DNA of 62,303 bases from assembly GCA_023228465.1 (NCBI GenBank), contig JALOBC010000018.1, positions 1 to 62,303 of the forward strand, read 5' to 3'. The first letter of the stretch is position 1. Every line of letters begins with the position of its first letter. A program made the position numbers and the translations under genes. Shown piece after piece: positions 11,615 to 21,559 of this stretch. The notes below the pieces were generated by a model. That model ran no database searches. It was given only the letters and a program-made list of their open reading frames with translations, and was not told the DNA's origin. Source of the DNA: Dokdonella sp. Its GTDB lineage: Bacteria > Pseudomonadota > Gammaproteobacteria > Xanthomonadales > Rhodanobacteraceae.

Positions 11615-13195
11615 TCAGGCGGCCTTGCGCTCGCCCGTCTCCGGCGCCGAAGTGCGGATCAGGTGGTCGAAGGCGCTGGGCGCCGCGGTCGAGCCCTGGC
11701 CCATGGCAATGACGATCTGCTTGTAGGGCACCGTGGTGCAGTCGCCGGCGGCGAACACGCCGGCCAGCGAAGTCTCGCCGCGGTCGTTGATCTCGATCTC
11801 GCCGCGATTGGACAGCTCCAGCGTGCCCTTCAGCCAGTCGGTGTTGGGCAGCAGGCCGATCTGCACGAACACGCCATCAAGGTCCACGCGGTGTTCGTCG
11901 CCGCTCTTGCGGTCCTGGTAGATCAGGCCATCGACGCGCTGCCCGTCACCGGTGACCTCGGTGGTCTGTGCCGAGACGATCACGGTGACGTTCGGCAGGC
12001 TGCGGAGCTTGCGCTGCAGCACCTCGTCGGCGCGCAGCTGGCTGTCGAACTCGATCAGCGTTACATGCCGGACGATGCCGGCAAGGTCGATGGCCGCCTC
12101 GACACCCGAGTTGCCGCCGCCGATCACGGCCACGTGCTTGCCCTTGAACAGCGGGCCGTCGCAGTGCGGGCAGTAGGCCACGCCCTTGTTGCGGTATTCG
12201 TCCTCGCCGGGCACGTTCATCTGCCGCCAGCGCGCGCCGGTGGCCAGGATCACCGTCTTGGACTTGAGCGAGGCGCCGTTGGCGAGCTTGACCTCGATGA
12301 GGTCCTCGCCGCGGACGAGTTCGCTGGCCTGCTGCAGGTTCATGATGTCCACGTCGTACTCGCGCACATGGGTTTCCAGTGCGGTGGCGAACTGCGGGCC
12401 TTCGGTATAGGGCACCGAGATGAAGTTCTCGATGGCGAGCGTGTCCAGCACCTGGCCGCCGAAACGCTCCGCTACGATGCCGGTAACGATGCCCTTGCGT
12501 GCCGCGTAGATGGCCGCCGCCGCGCCGGCCGGACCGCCGCCGACCACCAGCACGTCGAACGCCGGCTTGGCCGCGATCTTCGCCGCCTCGCGCGCCGCGG
12601 CGCCGGTGTCGAGCTTGGCGACGATCTGCGCCAGGCTGACTCGGCCGCTCTCGAACGGCTCGCCATTGAGGTACACCGAGGGCACCGCCATCACCTGGCG
12701 GCGCTCGACCTCGTCCTGGAAGGCCGCGCCGTCGATCGCCGTGTGGCGGATGCGCGGGTTGAGCACCGCCATGAGGTTCAGCGCCTGGACCACGTCCGGG
12801 CAGTTCTGGCACGACTGCGAGTAGTAGCTCTCGAAGTGGAAGTCGCCGTCCAGCTGACGTACCTGTTCCTGCAGTTCGGCGTCTTCCCTGGACGGATGGC
12901 CGCCGACCTGCAGCAGGGCCAGCACCAGCGAGGTGAATTCGTGGCCAAGCGGCAGGCCGGCGAAGCGCAGGTGCACGCTGTCGTCGGCGCGGGCGATGGC
13001 GAAGGAGGGACGGCGCACGTCGTCGGCGTCGCTCTCGATCAGCGTGATCCTGTCGGACTGTGCGGCGATGTCGTCCAGCAAGGCGCGCATGTCGCGACCG
13101 GTCTCGCTGTCATCCAGCGCAGCGATCAAGCGGATCGGTTGCTGCAAGCGCTCCAGGTAGGTCCTGAGCTGGGCCTTGAGTTCATCATTGAGCAT
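11615..13195 (-). CDS. ahpF: Alkyl hydroperoxide reductase subunit F
   Basis: The 526-residue flavoprotein disulfide reductase recycles AhpC using NAD(P)H. The N-terminal tandem thioredoxin-like domain carries the redox pair Cys129/Cys132 in SQSCQNCPD. The thioredoxin-reductase-like body has an FAD-binding [10 protein letters not shown] motif, the active-site CPHC in [11 protein letters not shown], an NAD(P)H-binding [10 protein letters not shown] motif and a C-terminal FAD motif [13 protein letters not shown]. Length matches E. coli AhpF (521 aa). The start [10 protein letters not shown] aligns with the family. Upstream in-frame codons contain cysteine- and proline-rich noise. It follows ahpC after 174 bp that contain a hairpin (13337-13362), so the two are probably one operon with lower ahpF output. 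Confidence 0.97.
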   Translation of the reverse strand: MLNDELKAQLRTYLERLQQPIRLIAALDDSETGRDMRALLDDIAAQSDRITLIESDADDVRRPSFAIARADDSVHLRFAGLPLGHEFTSLVLALLQVGGHPSREDAELQEQVRQLDGDFHFESYYSQSCQNCPDVVQALNLMAVLNPRIRHTAIDGAAFQDEVERRQVMAVPSVYLNGEPFESGRVSLAQIVAKLDTGAAAREAAKIAAKPAFDVLVVGGGPAGAAAAIYAARKGIVTGIVAERFGGQVLDTLAIENFISVPYTEGPQFATALETHVREYDVDIMNLQQASELVRGEDLIEVKLANGASLKSKTVILATGARWRQMNVPGEDEYRNKGVAYCPHCDGPLFKGKHVAVIGGGNSGVEAAIDLAGIVRHVTLIEFDSQLRADEVLQRKLRSLPNVTVIVSAQTTEVTGDGQRVDGLIYQDRKSGDEHRVDLDGVFVQIGLLPNTDWLKGTLELSNRGEIEINDRGETSLAGVFAAGDCTTVPYKQIVIAMGQGSTAAPSAFDHLIRTSAPETGERKAA

Positions 13196-13336
13196 GGCGT
13201 CGGTCTCCAGTTCCGGGGCAGGCAGGCAGCATCCGCAACGAGGCGGACGCGGAAATTTCGGGGAAGGCAAGCCGCAGGCCGCGAGCGCGGATGGCGGTTT
13301 GCCGCGCGGCCGCCCAGGAGCGGGCGGCCGGCGGCC

Positions 13337-13362
13337 GGGTGCATGCGCTCAGGCATGCGCCC
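13337..13362 (-). terminator. Hairpin in the ahpC-ahpF gap (possible attenuator)
   Basis: Arms GGGTGCATGC (13337-13346) and GCATGCGCCC (13353-13362) pair with one mismatch around a 6-nt loop, 8 bases after the ahpC stop. There is no T-run. It could stabilise the ahpC message or cause partial termination before ahpF. Confidence 0.5.
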
Positions 13363-13369
13363 GCAGGGG

Positions 13370-13933
13370 TCAGATCTTGCCGACCAGGTCGAGCGAGGGC
13401 GCGATGGTCTGCTTGCCTTCCTTCCACTTCGCCGGGCACACCTCGTTCGGGTGCGCGGCCACGTATTGGGCCGCCTTGAGCTTGCGCAGGGTCTCGGTCA
13501 CGTCGCGGGCGATGGCGTTGTCGTGCACTTCCATCGTCTTGATCACGCCTTCCGGGTTGATGACGAAGGTGCCGCGCAGCGCCAGGCCCTCCTCGGGAAT
13601 ATGCACGCCGAACGCGTTGGTGAGCTGGTGGGTGGGGTCGCCGACCAGCGGGAACTTCGCCTTGCCGACTGCCGGGGAAGTGTCGTGCCACACCTTGTGC
13701 GAGAAATGCGTGTCGGTGGTGACCACGTACACCTCGGCACCGGCTTTCTGGAACTCCGTGTAATGCTCGGCGGCGTCTTCGACTTCGGTCGGGCAATTGA
13801 AGGTGAAGGCAGCCGGCATGAAGATGATGACGGACCACTTGCCCTTGAGGGTCTGGTCGGTCACTTCCACGAACTTGCCATTGTGGAAGGCCTGCGCCTT
13901 GAACGGCTGGACGGTGGTATTGATCAGGGACAT
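13370..13933 (-). CDS. ahpC: Alkyl hydroperoxide reductase subunit C (2-Cys peroxiredoxin)
   Basis: The 187-residue peroxiredoxin is the same length as E. coli AhpC. It reduces hydrogen peroxide and organic hydroperoxides in the cytoplasm. The peroxidatic cysteine is Cys47 in AAFTFNCPTEVED, and the resolving cysteine lies in NEVCPAKW near the C-terminus. The start MSLINTTVQPF is the classical AhpC N-terminus and follows GAGAGG at a good distance. The gene precedes ahpF. Its upstream region carries a four-part box with OxyR spacing (14002-14038), so peroxide induction through OxyR is likely, although oxyR itself is not in the window. Confidence 0.98.
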   Translation of the reverse strand: MSLINTTVQPFKAQAFHNGKFVEVTDQTLKGKWSVIIFMPAAFTFNCPTEVEDAAEHYTEFQKAGAEVYVVTTDTHFSHKVWHDTSPAVGKAKFPLVGDPTHQLTNAFGVHIPEEGLALRGTFVINPEGVIKTMEVHDNAIARDVTETLRKLKAAQYVAAHPNEVCPAKWKEGKQTIAPSLDLVGKI

Positions 13934-14001
13934 GGCGACCTCTCGTGTTGGGGGAAACGAATCAGCCTGCATAGGGTAGGACATCGATAGTGTTTGGTAA
14001 A

Positions 14002-14038
14002 ATTGATTGTTTCAATTACTTCAATAGCCAGTGCCTAT
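14002..14038 (-). promoter_or_regulatory. OxyR-type operator upstream of ahpC
   Basis: Four tetramers at exact 7-nt spacing read ATTG-N7-CAAT-N7-ATAG-N7-CTAT (14002-14005, 14013-14016, 14024-14027, 14035-14038). The E. coli OxyR consensus is ATAG-N7-CTAT repeated twice with N7 between. The right half is perfect and the left half differs by one base per tetramer. The box centre is about 87 bp upstream of the ahpC start and sits in the ahpC/epmA divergent gap. Confidence 0.82.
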
Positions 14039-14119
14039 TGCCAGGCTGTCCCGCGGAGCGCGTACCCGGGAGCGGCAAGACCGTACACTCTCCTCCCATG
14101 CCATTGTCCGCTTGCCTGC

Positions 14120-15094
14120 ATGAACGTTTCGACTGACGCAGCATCACGCAGGCGGGGTGCGCTGCGCCTGCGTGCGGCGCTGTATACGCTGATCCGCGAT
14201 TTCTTCGCCGCCCGCAACGTGCTGGAAGTGGAAACCCCGATCCTGTCGGCGGCCGGCAACACCGAGCCGAACATCGAGAGCTTCAGCACCGTATTCAGCG
14301 GCCACGTGGATGCCGGCGCGCGCGAGCGTTGGCTGCGTACTTCCGCGGAGTATCCGCTGAAGCGCCTGCTGGCCGCGGGCATCGGCGACTGCTACGAGCT
14401 GGGTCGCGTGTTCCGCAACGGCGAGGCCGGACGCGGCCACAACCCCGAGTTCAGCATGCTCGAGTGGTACCGCCTTGGCCGTGACCATCGCGAACTTGCC
14501 GGCGAGACCGTCGAACTGGTCCAGGCGGCGCTGGCGCTTGCCGGCCGGCAGGCCGCGGTGGACCAGCGCAGCTATCGCGGATGGTTCGTGACGGAACTTG
14601 GCCTTGATCCATTCACCGCCTCGCCGGAGGAGCTGCGCGCGCCGTTGGCCGACGTGCACATCGACGACCGGGGACTGGTGCGCGATGACTGGCTGGATCT
14701 GCTCATCACCCACCGCCTGCAGCCCGGTTTCCCGACCGACCGCATCAGCGTCATGTACGACTTCCCGGCCAGCCAGGCGGCACTGGCGCGGATTCGCCCG
14801 GGCGATCCTCCGCTGGCCGAGCGCTTCGAGCTTTACCTCGGCCCGTATGAACTGGCCAACGGCTATCACGAGTTGCGCGATGCCACCGAGCAGCGCGCGC
14901 GCTTCGAGCGCGACAACGCCCGGCGGCGCCTGCGCGGCCAGCGCGAGCTGCCCGTGGATGAACGCCTGTTGCGGGCTCTCGGCCACCTGCCTGCCTGCGC
15001 CGGCGTCGCGCTGGGCATCGAGCGGCTGTTGATGTGCCTGGCCGGCACCACGGAAATCCGCGACGTGCTGGCCTTCCCCTTTGCCGAGGCCTGA
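14120..15094 (+). CDS. epmA: EF-P beta-lysylation ligase (class II lysyl-tRNA synthetase paralog)
   Basis: The 324-residue protein matches E. coli EpmA/PoxA/GenX (325 aa) in length. It holds only the class II synthetase catalytic core and lacks the anticodon-binding domain of LysS. Motifs include [33 protein letters not shown], the motif 2 region [22 protein letters not shown] and the motif 3 region [13 protein letters not shown]. The family ligates (R)-beta-lysine to a conserved lysine of elongation factor P, helping ribosomes through polyproline stretches. EpmB and EF-P are not in the window. The start [11 protein letters not shown] gives the family length; longer in-frame readings would run into the OxyR box. 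It is divergent from ahpC and 89 bp ahead of hisS. Confidence 0.93.
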   Translation: MNVSTDAASRRRGALRLRAALYTLIRDFFAARNVLEVETPILSAAGNTEPNIESFSTVFSGHVDAGARERWLRTSAEYPLKRLLAAGIGDCYELGRVFRNGEAGRGHNPEFSMLEWYRLGRDHRELAGETVELVQAALALAGRQAAVDQRSYRGWFVTELGLDPFTASPEELRAPLADVHIDDRGLVRDDWLDLLITHRLQPGFPTDRISVMYDFPASQAALARIRPGDPPLAERFELYLGPYELANGYHELRDATEQRARFERDNARRRLRGQRELPVDERLLRALGHLPACAGVALGIERLLMCLAGTTEIRDVLAFPFAEA

Positions 15095-15183
15095 GGCGCG
15101 ACCGCCATCGGCCTTGCTTTCACGCTAACCTAACGCGTTTCGCGCCGGGCGAACCAGGCCGGCGCCAGATCGCGAGGATACCC

Positions 15184-16548
15184 ATGGCCATCACCCAGGC
15201 CCGCACCATGCCGGGCGTGCTCGAGCTCCTGCCGCTCGACCAGGTTGCCTTCCAGTCCATGCTGGACGCCATCCGGCGCAATTTCGAGCGCTTCGGCTTC
15301 CTCGCCATCGAGACGCCGGTGATGGAGTACTCGAACGTGCTGCTGACCAAGCAGGGCGGCGAAACCGAGCGCCAGGTGTATTTCGTGCAATCGACCGGGG
15401 CCCTGCAGGCCGCCAGGGAGGGCGAGCTGCCGGAGCTGGCGCTGCGCTTCGACCTCACCGTGCCGCTGGCGCGCTATGTCGCCGAGCACGAACGCGAGCT
15501 CGTGTTCCCGTTCCGCCGCTACCAGATGCAGCGCGTGTATCGCGGCGAGCGCGCCCAGCGCGGGCGCTTCCGCGAGTTCTACCAGTGCGACATCGACGTG
15601 ATCGGCAAGGATCAGCTCTCGGTGCGTTACGACGCCGAGATCCCGGCGGTCATCTACAACGTCTTTCGTGACCTGCGCATCGGCGATTTCACGATCCAGA
15701 TCAACAACCGCAAGTTGATGCGCGGCTGGCTGGAGACCCTCGGCATCCAGGGCGCGCCGGCGCAGGCCGCGGTGCTTCGCGAGGTGGACAAGCTCGACAA
15801 GCGGGGTGCCGAGGCGGTGCGCGCGACGCTGACCGGCGCGGACTTTGGCCTTGCCGCTGACGCTGCCAGCGCGTTACTGGATTTCGTGGCCTTCCGCTCC
15901 ACTTCGCTGGACGCGGCCCTGGCGCGCCTGGATGCGCTTGGGTCGGGCAGCGAGGCGCTGGAGCAGGGGCGCGCCGAGCTCAGGGAAGTGCTGACGCTGA
16001 TCCGCGCCTTCGGCGTGCCCGAATCGCATTTCGCGCTCAACCTCTCCATCGCGCGCGGCCTGGACTACTACACCGGCACCGTGTACGAAACCACGTTGAA
16101 CGATCATCCGCAGATCGGCTCGATCTGCTCGGGTGGCCGCTACGAGAACCTTGCCGGCCACTACACCCGCTCGCACCTGCCGGGCGTGGGCATCTCGATC
16201 GGTGCCACGCGCCTGTTCTGGCAATTGCGCGAGGCCGGCCTGATCGGCAGCGGCCGGAGCACGGTGGAGGCGCTGGTCGCGCAGCTGGACGAAGCCGACC
16301 TGCCGCGTTACCTCGGCCTGGCCGGTGAACTGCGGGCGGCGGGCATCAACACCGAGGTGATACTGGAAGCGGGCAAGCTGGCGCGGCAGTTCAGGTATGC
16401 CGACCGTGCCGGCATCCGTTTCGTGCTGCTGCTCGGCAGCGAGGAGATCGCGCGCGATGCGGTCACCGTGAAGGATCTGCGTGCCGCGACGCAGGAGACG
16501 ATCGCACGTGGCGAGGTGGCCGCGCACCTGCGCGCGGCGCTTCGGTAG
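15184..16548 (+). CDS. hisS: Histidyl-tRNA synthetase
   Basis: The 454-residue class II synthetase starts at [17 protein letters not shown] after GAGGAT. The N-terminal catalytic core shows motif 1 ([14 protein letters not shown]), the HisRS-typical region [14 protein letters not shown], motif 2 ([29 protein letters not shown]) and the histidine-binding [15 protein letters not shown]-terminal anticodon-binding domain spans about 360-454 ([20 protein letters not shown] onward). It charges tRNA-His. It is about 30 residues longer than E. coli HisRS, mainly in the insertion domain. A HisZ-type regulatory subunit is unlikely because the anticodon domain and the LDYYTG motif are present. Confidence 0.96.
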   Translation: MAITQARTMPGVLELLPLDQVAFQSMLDAIRRNFERFGFLAIETPVMEYSNVLLTKQGGETERQVYFVQSTGALQAAREGELPELALRFDLTVPLARYVAEHERELVFPFRRYQMQRVYRGERAQRGRFREFYQCDIDVIGKDQLSVRYDAEIPAVIYNVFRDLRIGDFTIQINNRKLMRGWLETLGIQGAPAQAAVLREVDKLDKRGAEAVRATLTGADFGLAADAASALLDFVAFRSTSLDAALARLDALGSGSEALEQGRAELREVLTLIRAFGVPESHFALNLSIARGLDYYTGTVYETTLNDHPQIGSICSGGRYENLAGHYTRSHLPGVGISIGATRLFWQLREAGLIGSGRSTVEALVAQLDEADLPRYLGLAGELRAAGINTEVILEAGKLARQFRYADRAGIRFVLLLGSEEIARDAVTVKDLRAATQETIARGEVAAHLRAALR

Positions 16549-16639
16549 GCTTCGACCGTGGACGCCTTGCCATTCCGTAACGAAGCAGGATTGCCGGTCT
16601 ACGCGAGAACCGACCCGCTTCCCTGCGTGTTCCACTCGC

Positions 16640-16860
16640 ATCCCTGCGAGCGGGTTACTTTCTCTTGCATGCCCAAGAGAAAGTAACCAAAGAGAAGGGC
16701 ACCCCGCAGCGGCGCCCTTCGGGTTCGTGGTCGCCGGCCGGGGTTTGCCGACGGCACGTCCCTGTGCCGACGGCAAACGCGCGCGAATCCATTCGTGCGC
16801 CCCTGCGGGCCTCTTCGTCGGGCGCCCACCGCCGCTGAAGGGGAGTGGGGCGTCCGCCAT
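16640..16860. repeat. Structured intergenic repeat with several hairpins
   Basis: The hisS-hutH gap (374 bp) contains successive inverted repeats. The first is a perfect 15-bp stem (16653-16667 with 16674-16688, loop CATGCC) built on GGTTACTTTCTCTTG. Next is GAAGGGC-accc...-GCCCTTC near 16694-16720. Then come arms containing TTTGCCGACGGCAC and GTGCCGACGGCAAA around a short loop near 16744-16778, with one mismatch. Last is GCGCGAAT/ATTCGTGCGC near 16780-16800. From memory, intergenic elements with this TTACTTTCTTTTG stem and a following AAGGGC hairpin recur in Xanthomonadales genomes. Only one copy lies in this window, so its repeat status is not shown here. No gene is visible in the gap. Confidence 0.65.
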
Positions 16861-16922
16861 CCTGTCATTCAAACTGCATACTGTCGTCCATCTACGAGCC
16901 AACCGGAACAAGAACCACCATC

Positions 16923-18839
16923 ATGTCGACCTCCCCCATCGTCCTCAACGGCTCCGCCCTGACCCGCGACCAGGTGGTCGCCGTGGCGCGCGGCGCAGGT
17001 GTCGTGCTCGACGCGGCGCAGCTTCAGCACGTGCAGCGCGCGGCCGACTTCCTTGCCGCCAAGGTCGATTGCGGCGAGCCCATCTACGGCGTTACCACCG
17101 GCTTTGGCAGCAATGCGGACAAGCTGCTGGGCATGCGCCGGGCGCGCGACGAACTGCCGGGCGGCAACCCGGATGCGCCGACCGGCTCGCTGATGGAGGA
17201 ACTCCAGCACAACCTCGTCATCTCGCATGCGGTTTGTGTCGGCAAGCCACTGGCATGCGAAGTGGTGCGCGCGATGCTGGTGATCCGCATCAATACCCTG
17301 ATGCGGGGCCATTCCGGCATTCGCGTGGCGACCCTGGAGGCGCTGGTCGAGTTGCTCAATCGCGGCGTGGTGCCGGTCATTCCCGAGAAGGGCTCGGTCG
17401 GCGCCAGCGGTGACCTCGCACCGCTCTCGCACCTGGCCATCGTGCTGCTCGGCGGCGGCGAGGCTTTCGTTGATGGCACGCGCATGGACGGTGCCCAGGC
17501 GCTGGCGACGGTCGGGCTGGCGCCGATCTCGCTTTCGTTCAAGGAAGGCCTGGCACTCAACAACGGCACCGCGCAGATGCTGGCCACGGCCGTGCTGGCG
17601 CTCGATCGCCTGCACGACCTCATCGAAACGGCCGATCTGGCCGCGGCGATGACGCTCGAGGCGTTCGCCGGTCGCGGCGGCGCGCTGCGCGAGGAAGTCC
17701 ACGCGCTGCGCCCGCATCCGGGCCAGGTGGCGTCGGCGCGCCACCTGCGCGCCCTGCTGGATGGCTCGACCCTGGTCGATATTGCCTATCACCTGGTGCC
17801 GCGCTTTCGTACCTGGACCGCGACCGCCTGGCACGCGGCGGACGATCAGGCGCGCCATTTCGACATTGCCTGGGATTGGGTACCGCCCGCCCAGCGCCAG
17901 GGTCGCGAGGCGTTCTACACGCGCTTCCTGCCCTTCCGCGGCGGCAAGAAGATCCAGCCGCAGGATGCCTATTCCCTGCGCTGCACGCCGCAGGTCCATG
18001 GCGCGGTGCGCGATGCCTGGGCGCAGGCCTGCCGGGTCATCGACGTCGAGCTCAATGCCGTCACCGACAATCCGCTGATCTTCCCGGAAGCCGATCACGC
18101 CGCCGTCATCGAACAGCAGGTGATCTCGGCCGGGCATTTCCATGGCATGCCGCTGGCGCTGGTGATGAGCTATGTGAAGGCGGCCCTGCCGGTGCTGGCC
18201 TCGATCTCCGAGCGCCGCCTCAACAAGTTGGTCGACCCGGCCACCAACGATGGCCTGCCGGCCTTCCTGATCGGCAACGAGGACGCCACGGATTCGGGCT
18301 TCATGATCGTGCAGTACACCGCTGCTGCGCTGGTCAACGACCTGACCACGCGGGCCCACCCGGCCAGCGTGTATTCGGTACCGACCAGTGCGAACGCCGA
18401 GGATCATGTCTCGATGGGCGCCAACGAAGCACGCCACGTGCTGGAAATGACCGAGGATCTCGGCTACGTGCTCGCGCTGGAGCTGTTCACCGCGGCGCAG
18501 GCGCTCGATTACCGCCAGGCCATGCTGGATGCGGCGCGCAAGCTGGCCCAGCGCGGCGACTGGCAGGCGCTGGCGGGCAAGGTGGTCAACGCGCCGGCGG
18601 TGGATGATCCGGCGCGCACCGGTTTCGAGGACGAGGTGCGCGCGCTGATGGGCGCACTGGCCGAGGCGCCGCCCTTTACGGCCGGGCAGGCGGTGGAGCG
18701 CGCACGCGCCGCGCTCCGCGCCCGGGTGGCCTTCATGCACCGTGATCGTGCACTCGACCGGGACGTGCGAACGATCTGCGAATGGGTGGCTGCCGGTGGG
18801 TTGCGGCAGGCGCTGGAGGCGTCCGCGCCGGGCGCCTGA
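16923..18839 (+). CDS. MIO-type aromatic amino acid ammonia-lyase, HutH-like
   Basis: The 638-residue protein has the self-cyclising triad Ala161-Ser162-Gly163 (GSVGASGDLAPLSH) that forms the MIO cofactor. Family blocks include YGVTTGFGS, ELQHNLVISHAVCVG (the Ser-His pair at the substrate pocket favours histidine over tyrosine or phenylalanine), FKEGLALNNGTAQM, HPHPGQ-like RPHPGQVA, QDAYSLRCTPQVHGA and MGANEARHV. Histidine ammonia-lyase converts histidine to urocanate. Typical HutH is about 510 aa. The extra length here is an insertion at about 283-343 (from DIAYHLVPRF to PFRGGKKI) plus a long C-terminus. No hutU, hutI, hutG or hutC is nearby, so assignment to histidine catabolism is uncertain; a mutase or another aryl-ammonia-lyase is possible. 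Confidence 0.75.
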   Translation: MSTSPIVLNGSALTRDQVVAVARGAGVVLDAAQLQHVQRAADFLAAKVDCGEPIYGVTTGFGSNADKLLGMRRARDELPGGNPDAPTGSLMEELQHNLVISHAVCVGKPLACEVVRAMLVIRINTLMRGHSGIRVATLEALVELLNRGVVPVIPEKGSVGASGDLAPLSHLAIVLLGGGEAFVDGTRMDGAQALATVGLAPISLSFKEGLALNNGTAQMLATAVLALDRLHDLIETADLAAAMTLEAFAGRGGALREEVHALRPHPGQVASARHLRALLDGSTLVDIAYHLVPRFRTWTATAWHAADDQARHFDIAWDWVPPAQRQGREAFYTRFLPFRGGKKIQPQDAYSLRCTPQVHGAVRDAWAQACRVIDVELNAVTDNPLIFPEADHAAVIEQQVISAGHFHGMPLALVMSYVKAALPVLASISERRLNKLVDPATNDGLPAFLIGNEDATDSGFMIVQYTAAALVNDLTTRAHPASVYSVPTSANAEDHVSMGANEARHVLEMTEDLGYVLALELFTAAQALDYRQAMLDAARKLAQRGDWQALAGKVVNAPAVDDPARTGFEDEVRALMGALAEAPPFTAGQAVERARAALRARVAFMHRDRALDRDVRTICEWVAAGGLRQALEASAPGA

Positions 18840-19000
18840 GGCCGCCCTGGGCGCAGCCGCCGGCACGCCCGCTCCCGGCCCGCGATTCGTTCTGCCGGCC
18901 CGGTCGCTGCGGCGCGGCGAAAACCGGCTATGCTGCGGCCATCCGGCGCGGGGGCGCGCCGGCTCCCCCCGCGTTTCACACGTACCTGCCTGGAGCTGCC

Positions 19001-21421
19001 ATGCGCCATCCGCGTCCTGCATTCACGCCCGCGATCCGTTCCACGCCGCTTGCGGCCGCGCTGGGCCTGGCCTTGTGCCTGGGCCTGGGCATCTCCGCGC
19101 CGGCCTGCGCAGACGTCGTGTCAGGGGCGGCGGGGACCGGCGAGGAGGCGAGCGGGCCGGCCCGCTACACGATCGTTTTCAAGGGCGCGCCGCTGGCGGC
19201 GTACCAGGGCGAAGTGGCCGGTTTCGACGCGCCGCCACGCATTGCGCGCGGTGCCAATCACGCCAGGCTGGATGTGCACGCGCCCGCGGCGCGCACCTGG
19301 GTCGCGCACCTGCGTCAGCAACAACAGGCTTCGCTGCGTGCGATCGAGAGCCTGCTCGGTCGTCCACTGCCGGTCCTGGCCTCGATGCAGCACGCGCTGA
19401 ACGCGGTGGTGGTGGAACTGTCCGCGCACGAGGCGGCACGCGTCGCGCAGCGCGCCGACGTCGATTTCGTCGAGCGCGAGCATCAACTGGAGCTTCTCAC
19501 CTCGCGCAGTCCCGCCTTCATCGGGGCGCCATCCATCTGGGATGGCAGTGCCGCGGCCGGCGTCGCCTCGCAGGGCGAAGGCGTCGTGGTCGGCGTGCTG
19601 GATACCGGCATCAACTGGCAGAGTCCCGCCTTTGCTGCCGTGGGGCCGATCGACGGTCACGTGCATGTCAACCCGAACGGCGCCGGAAATTACCTTGGCC
19701 TGTGCGGGCCCACGCCGCCGAATGCGGACCTGGGGCGTTGCAACGACAAGCTGATCGGCATGTATGACTTCACCAGCACGTCACCCGGGCGCAGCGCCAC
19801 CGATCTCAATGGCCATGGCTCGCATACGGCCAGCACCGCCGCCGGCAACTTCTGGGACGCACCCTTCGGCGGGGGCAATTTCCGCCTCTCCGGCGTGGCT
19901 CCGCATGCGAACGTGGTCGCGTTCCGTGTCTGCACGACGGGGTGCTCGACGGTCGCCTCTTCGCAGGCCGTCAACCAGGCGGTGGCCGACGGTGTGGTCG
20001 ACGTCATCAATTTCTCGATCAGCGGCGGCACATCGCCCTGGACCGATTCAGTCTCGGTCGCCTTTCGCAACGCCGTTGGTGCCGGCATTTTCGTCGCCGC
20101 GTCGGCGGGCAACGACGGGCCGGATGCCGGCTCGGTCAATCATGTCGAACCCTGGGTGGAAACCGTGGCTGCATCGACCAAGGACGAGGTGACGGGCTTT
20201 CGCTTCGACGTCACCGCCCCCGGCCTGCCGCCGCCGGAAGCGCAGCACCTGCCGTTGCGCCCGGCGGCGCCACCCTTGCCGACGGCGAGCCTGGTGGATG
20301 TCCCGGTCGTGCCCAGCCCGACATTCACCGACGGCAGCAACGATGGATGTGCGAGCTTCCCGCCCAACACGTTCACGGTGTCCGGCGTGGGCGCGGTGGC
20401 GGTGCTGGCGCTGGATCAGAACGCCAGCAACTGCAGCAGCGGCACGCGGCGTGGCAATGCGCTGGCGGCCGGGGCCATCGGCGTCATCTTCGTCGATCGC
20501 GATTTCATCAACCTCGGTGCCAGCGGGACTTCGTGGTCCATGCTGCGCGCCGATTGGGAGATCGCCTGGACGGTGATGGAAGTCGACCCGCAAGGCGCGC
20601 GCGCATCGCTGTTGCTGCCGGCGGTTTCCTTCCCGCAGCGGGGCGACGTGGTGTCCGATTACAGTTCCCGCGGGCCGCTCGCCAACGGCGGGCAATACCT
20701 TGCCAAGCCCAACATTACCGCGCCGGGGACGGACGTCCTCGCCGCCTATCGGGCCGACGCCGGCGGCGCGAGCGCGACGGCGATGCAGAACGGCACTTCG
20801 ATGTCCGGTCCGCACATCGCCGGTGCGGCGGCCCTGCTGCGCGCCGTGCGGCCGGACTGGACGCCAAGCGAGATACGTTCGGCCATCAACATGACGGCCC
20901 GGACGGATGGACTTGTGCGTGCCGACGGCAGCCCGACCGACACCTGGGATCTCGGCTCCGGGCGCGTCGATCTCGAGCGGGCTGCCCTGAGTGGGCTGGT
21001 GCTCGATGAAAGCGTGGCCCGCTTTGCTGCGGCCAACCCGTCGGCAGGCGGTGTGCTGGCCGATCTCAACCTGGCCGAGTTCACCCACGGCGCCTGCGCG
21101 GCGAGCTGTACGTTCACCCGCACCTTGCGCAGCAGTGCCCCCACCCAGGAGACCTGGCTGGCTTCGGTCAGCGGTGACTGGGCGAGCGCGGTGACGGTGG
21201 TGCCGGAGAGTTTCAGCATCGCACCCGGCGCGACGCAGGTGATCGAGGTCGGCATCGACGGCAGTCGCCTTCCTGCGGGCTGGAATTTCGCCCAGCTGGT
21301 GCTCGAGGCGCAGGCGGGCGAGAACGCGGATGAACTGTTCCGCGACGGCTTTGACGGTCCGCAGCCACCGCCGGAATCGAACTTGCCGAGGCTGCATCTG
21401 CCGCTGACGATCCGGCCCTGA
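19001..21421 (+). CDS. Secreted subtilisin-like serine protease (S8) with inhibitor prodomain and PA-like insert
   Basis: The 806-residue protein has a signal peptide (about 1-37) and an I9-type prodomain (YTIVFKGAPLAAYQGE to ADVDFVEREHQLEL, about 55-165). The S8 domain has Asp201 (GVVVGVLDTGIN), His272 (NGHGSHTAST) and Ser600 (NGTSMSGPHIAGAAALL). A roughly 200-residue insertion between His and Ser resembles a protease-associated domain, as in plant-type subtilases. A fibronectin-like domain follows, then the motif DELFRDGFDGP close to the C-terminus. The start was placed at MRHPRPAFTP because a GGAG site precedes it and it opens the signal peptide. It lies 161 bp after the ammonia-lyase gene and is probably an extracellular nutritional protease. 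Confidence 0.93.
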   Translation: MRHPRPAFTPAIRSTPLAAALGLALCLGLGISAPACADVVSGAAGTGEEASGPARYTIVFKGAPLAAYQGEVAGFDAPPRIARGANHARLDVHAPAARTWVAHLRQQQQASLRAIESLLGRPLPVLASMQHALNAVVVELSAHEAARVAQRADVDFVEREHQLELLTSRSPAFIGAPSIWDGSAAAGVASQGEGVVVGVLDTGINWQSPAFAAVGPIDGHVHVNPNGAGNYLGLCGPTPPNADLGRCNDKLIGMYDFTSTSPGRSATDLNGHGSHTASTAAGNFWDAPFGGGNFRLSGVAPHANVVAFRVCTTGCSTVASSQAVNQAVADGVVDVINFSISGGTSPWTDSVSVAFRNAVGAGIFVAASAGNDGPDAGSVNHVEPWVETVAASTKDEVTGFRFDVTAPGLPPPEAQHLPLRPAAPPLPTASLVDVPVVPSPTFTDGSNDGCASFPPNTFTVSGVGAVAVLALDQNASNCSSGTRRGNALAAGAIGVIFVDRDFINLGASGTSWSMLRADWEIAWTVMEVDPQGARASLLLPAVSFPQRGDVVSDYSSRGPLANGGQYLAKPNITAPGTDVLAAYRADAGGASATAMQNGTSMSGPHIAGAAALLRAVRPDWTPSEIRSAINMTARTDGLVRADGSPTDTWDLGSGRVDLERAALSGLVLDESVARFAAANPSAGGVLADLNLAEFTHGACAASCTFTRTLRSSAPTQETWLASVSGDWASAVTVVPESFSIAPGATQVIEVGIDGSRLPAGWNFAQLVLEAQAGENADELFRDGFDGPQPPPESNLPRLHLPLTIRP

Positions 21422-21559
21422 GCCTGGCGCGGGGCGGCGCGTGGCGTGGTGCGCGGGCCGGCGCGGCGCGCGCGCCGCGCACGGCGGCCCCCATCTTGGG
21501 CGTTCGAGGCGGCAAGTACAAGACTATCCGCACCGGCGTTGCGCCCCTATGATCGACGC

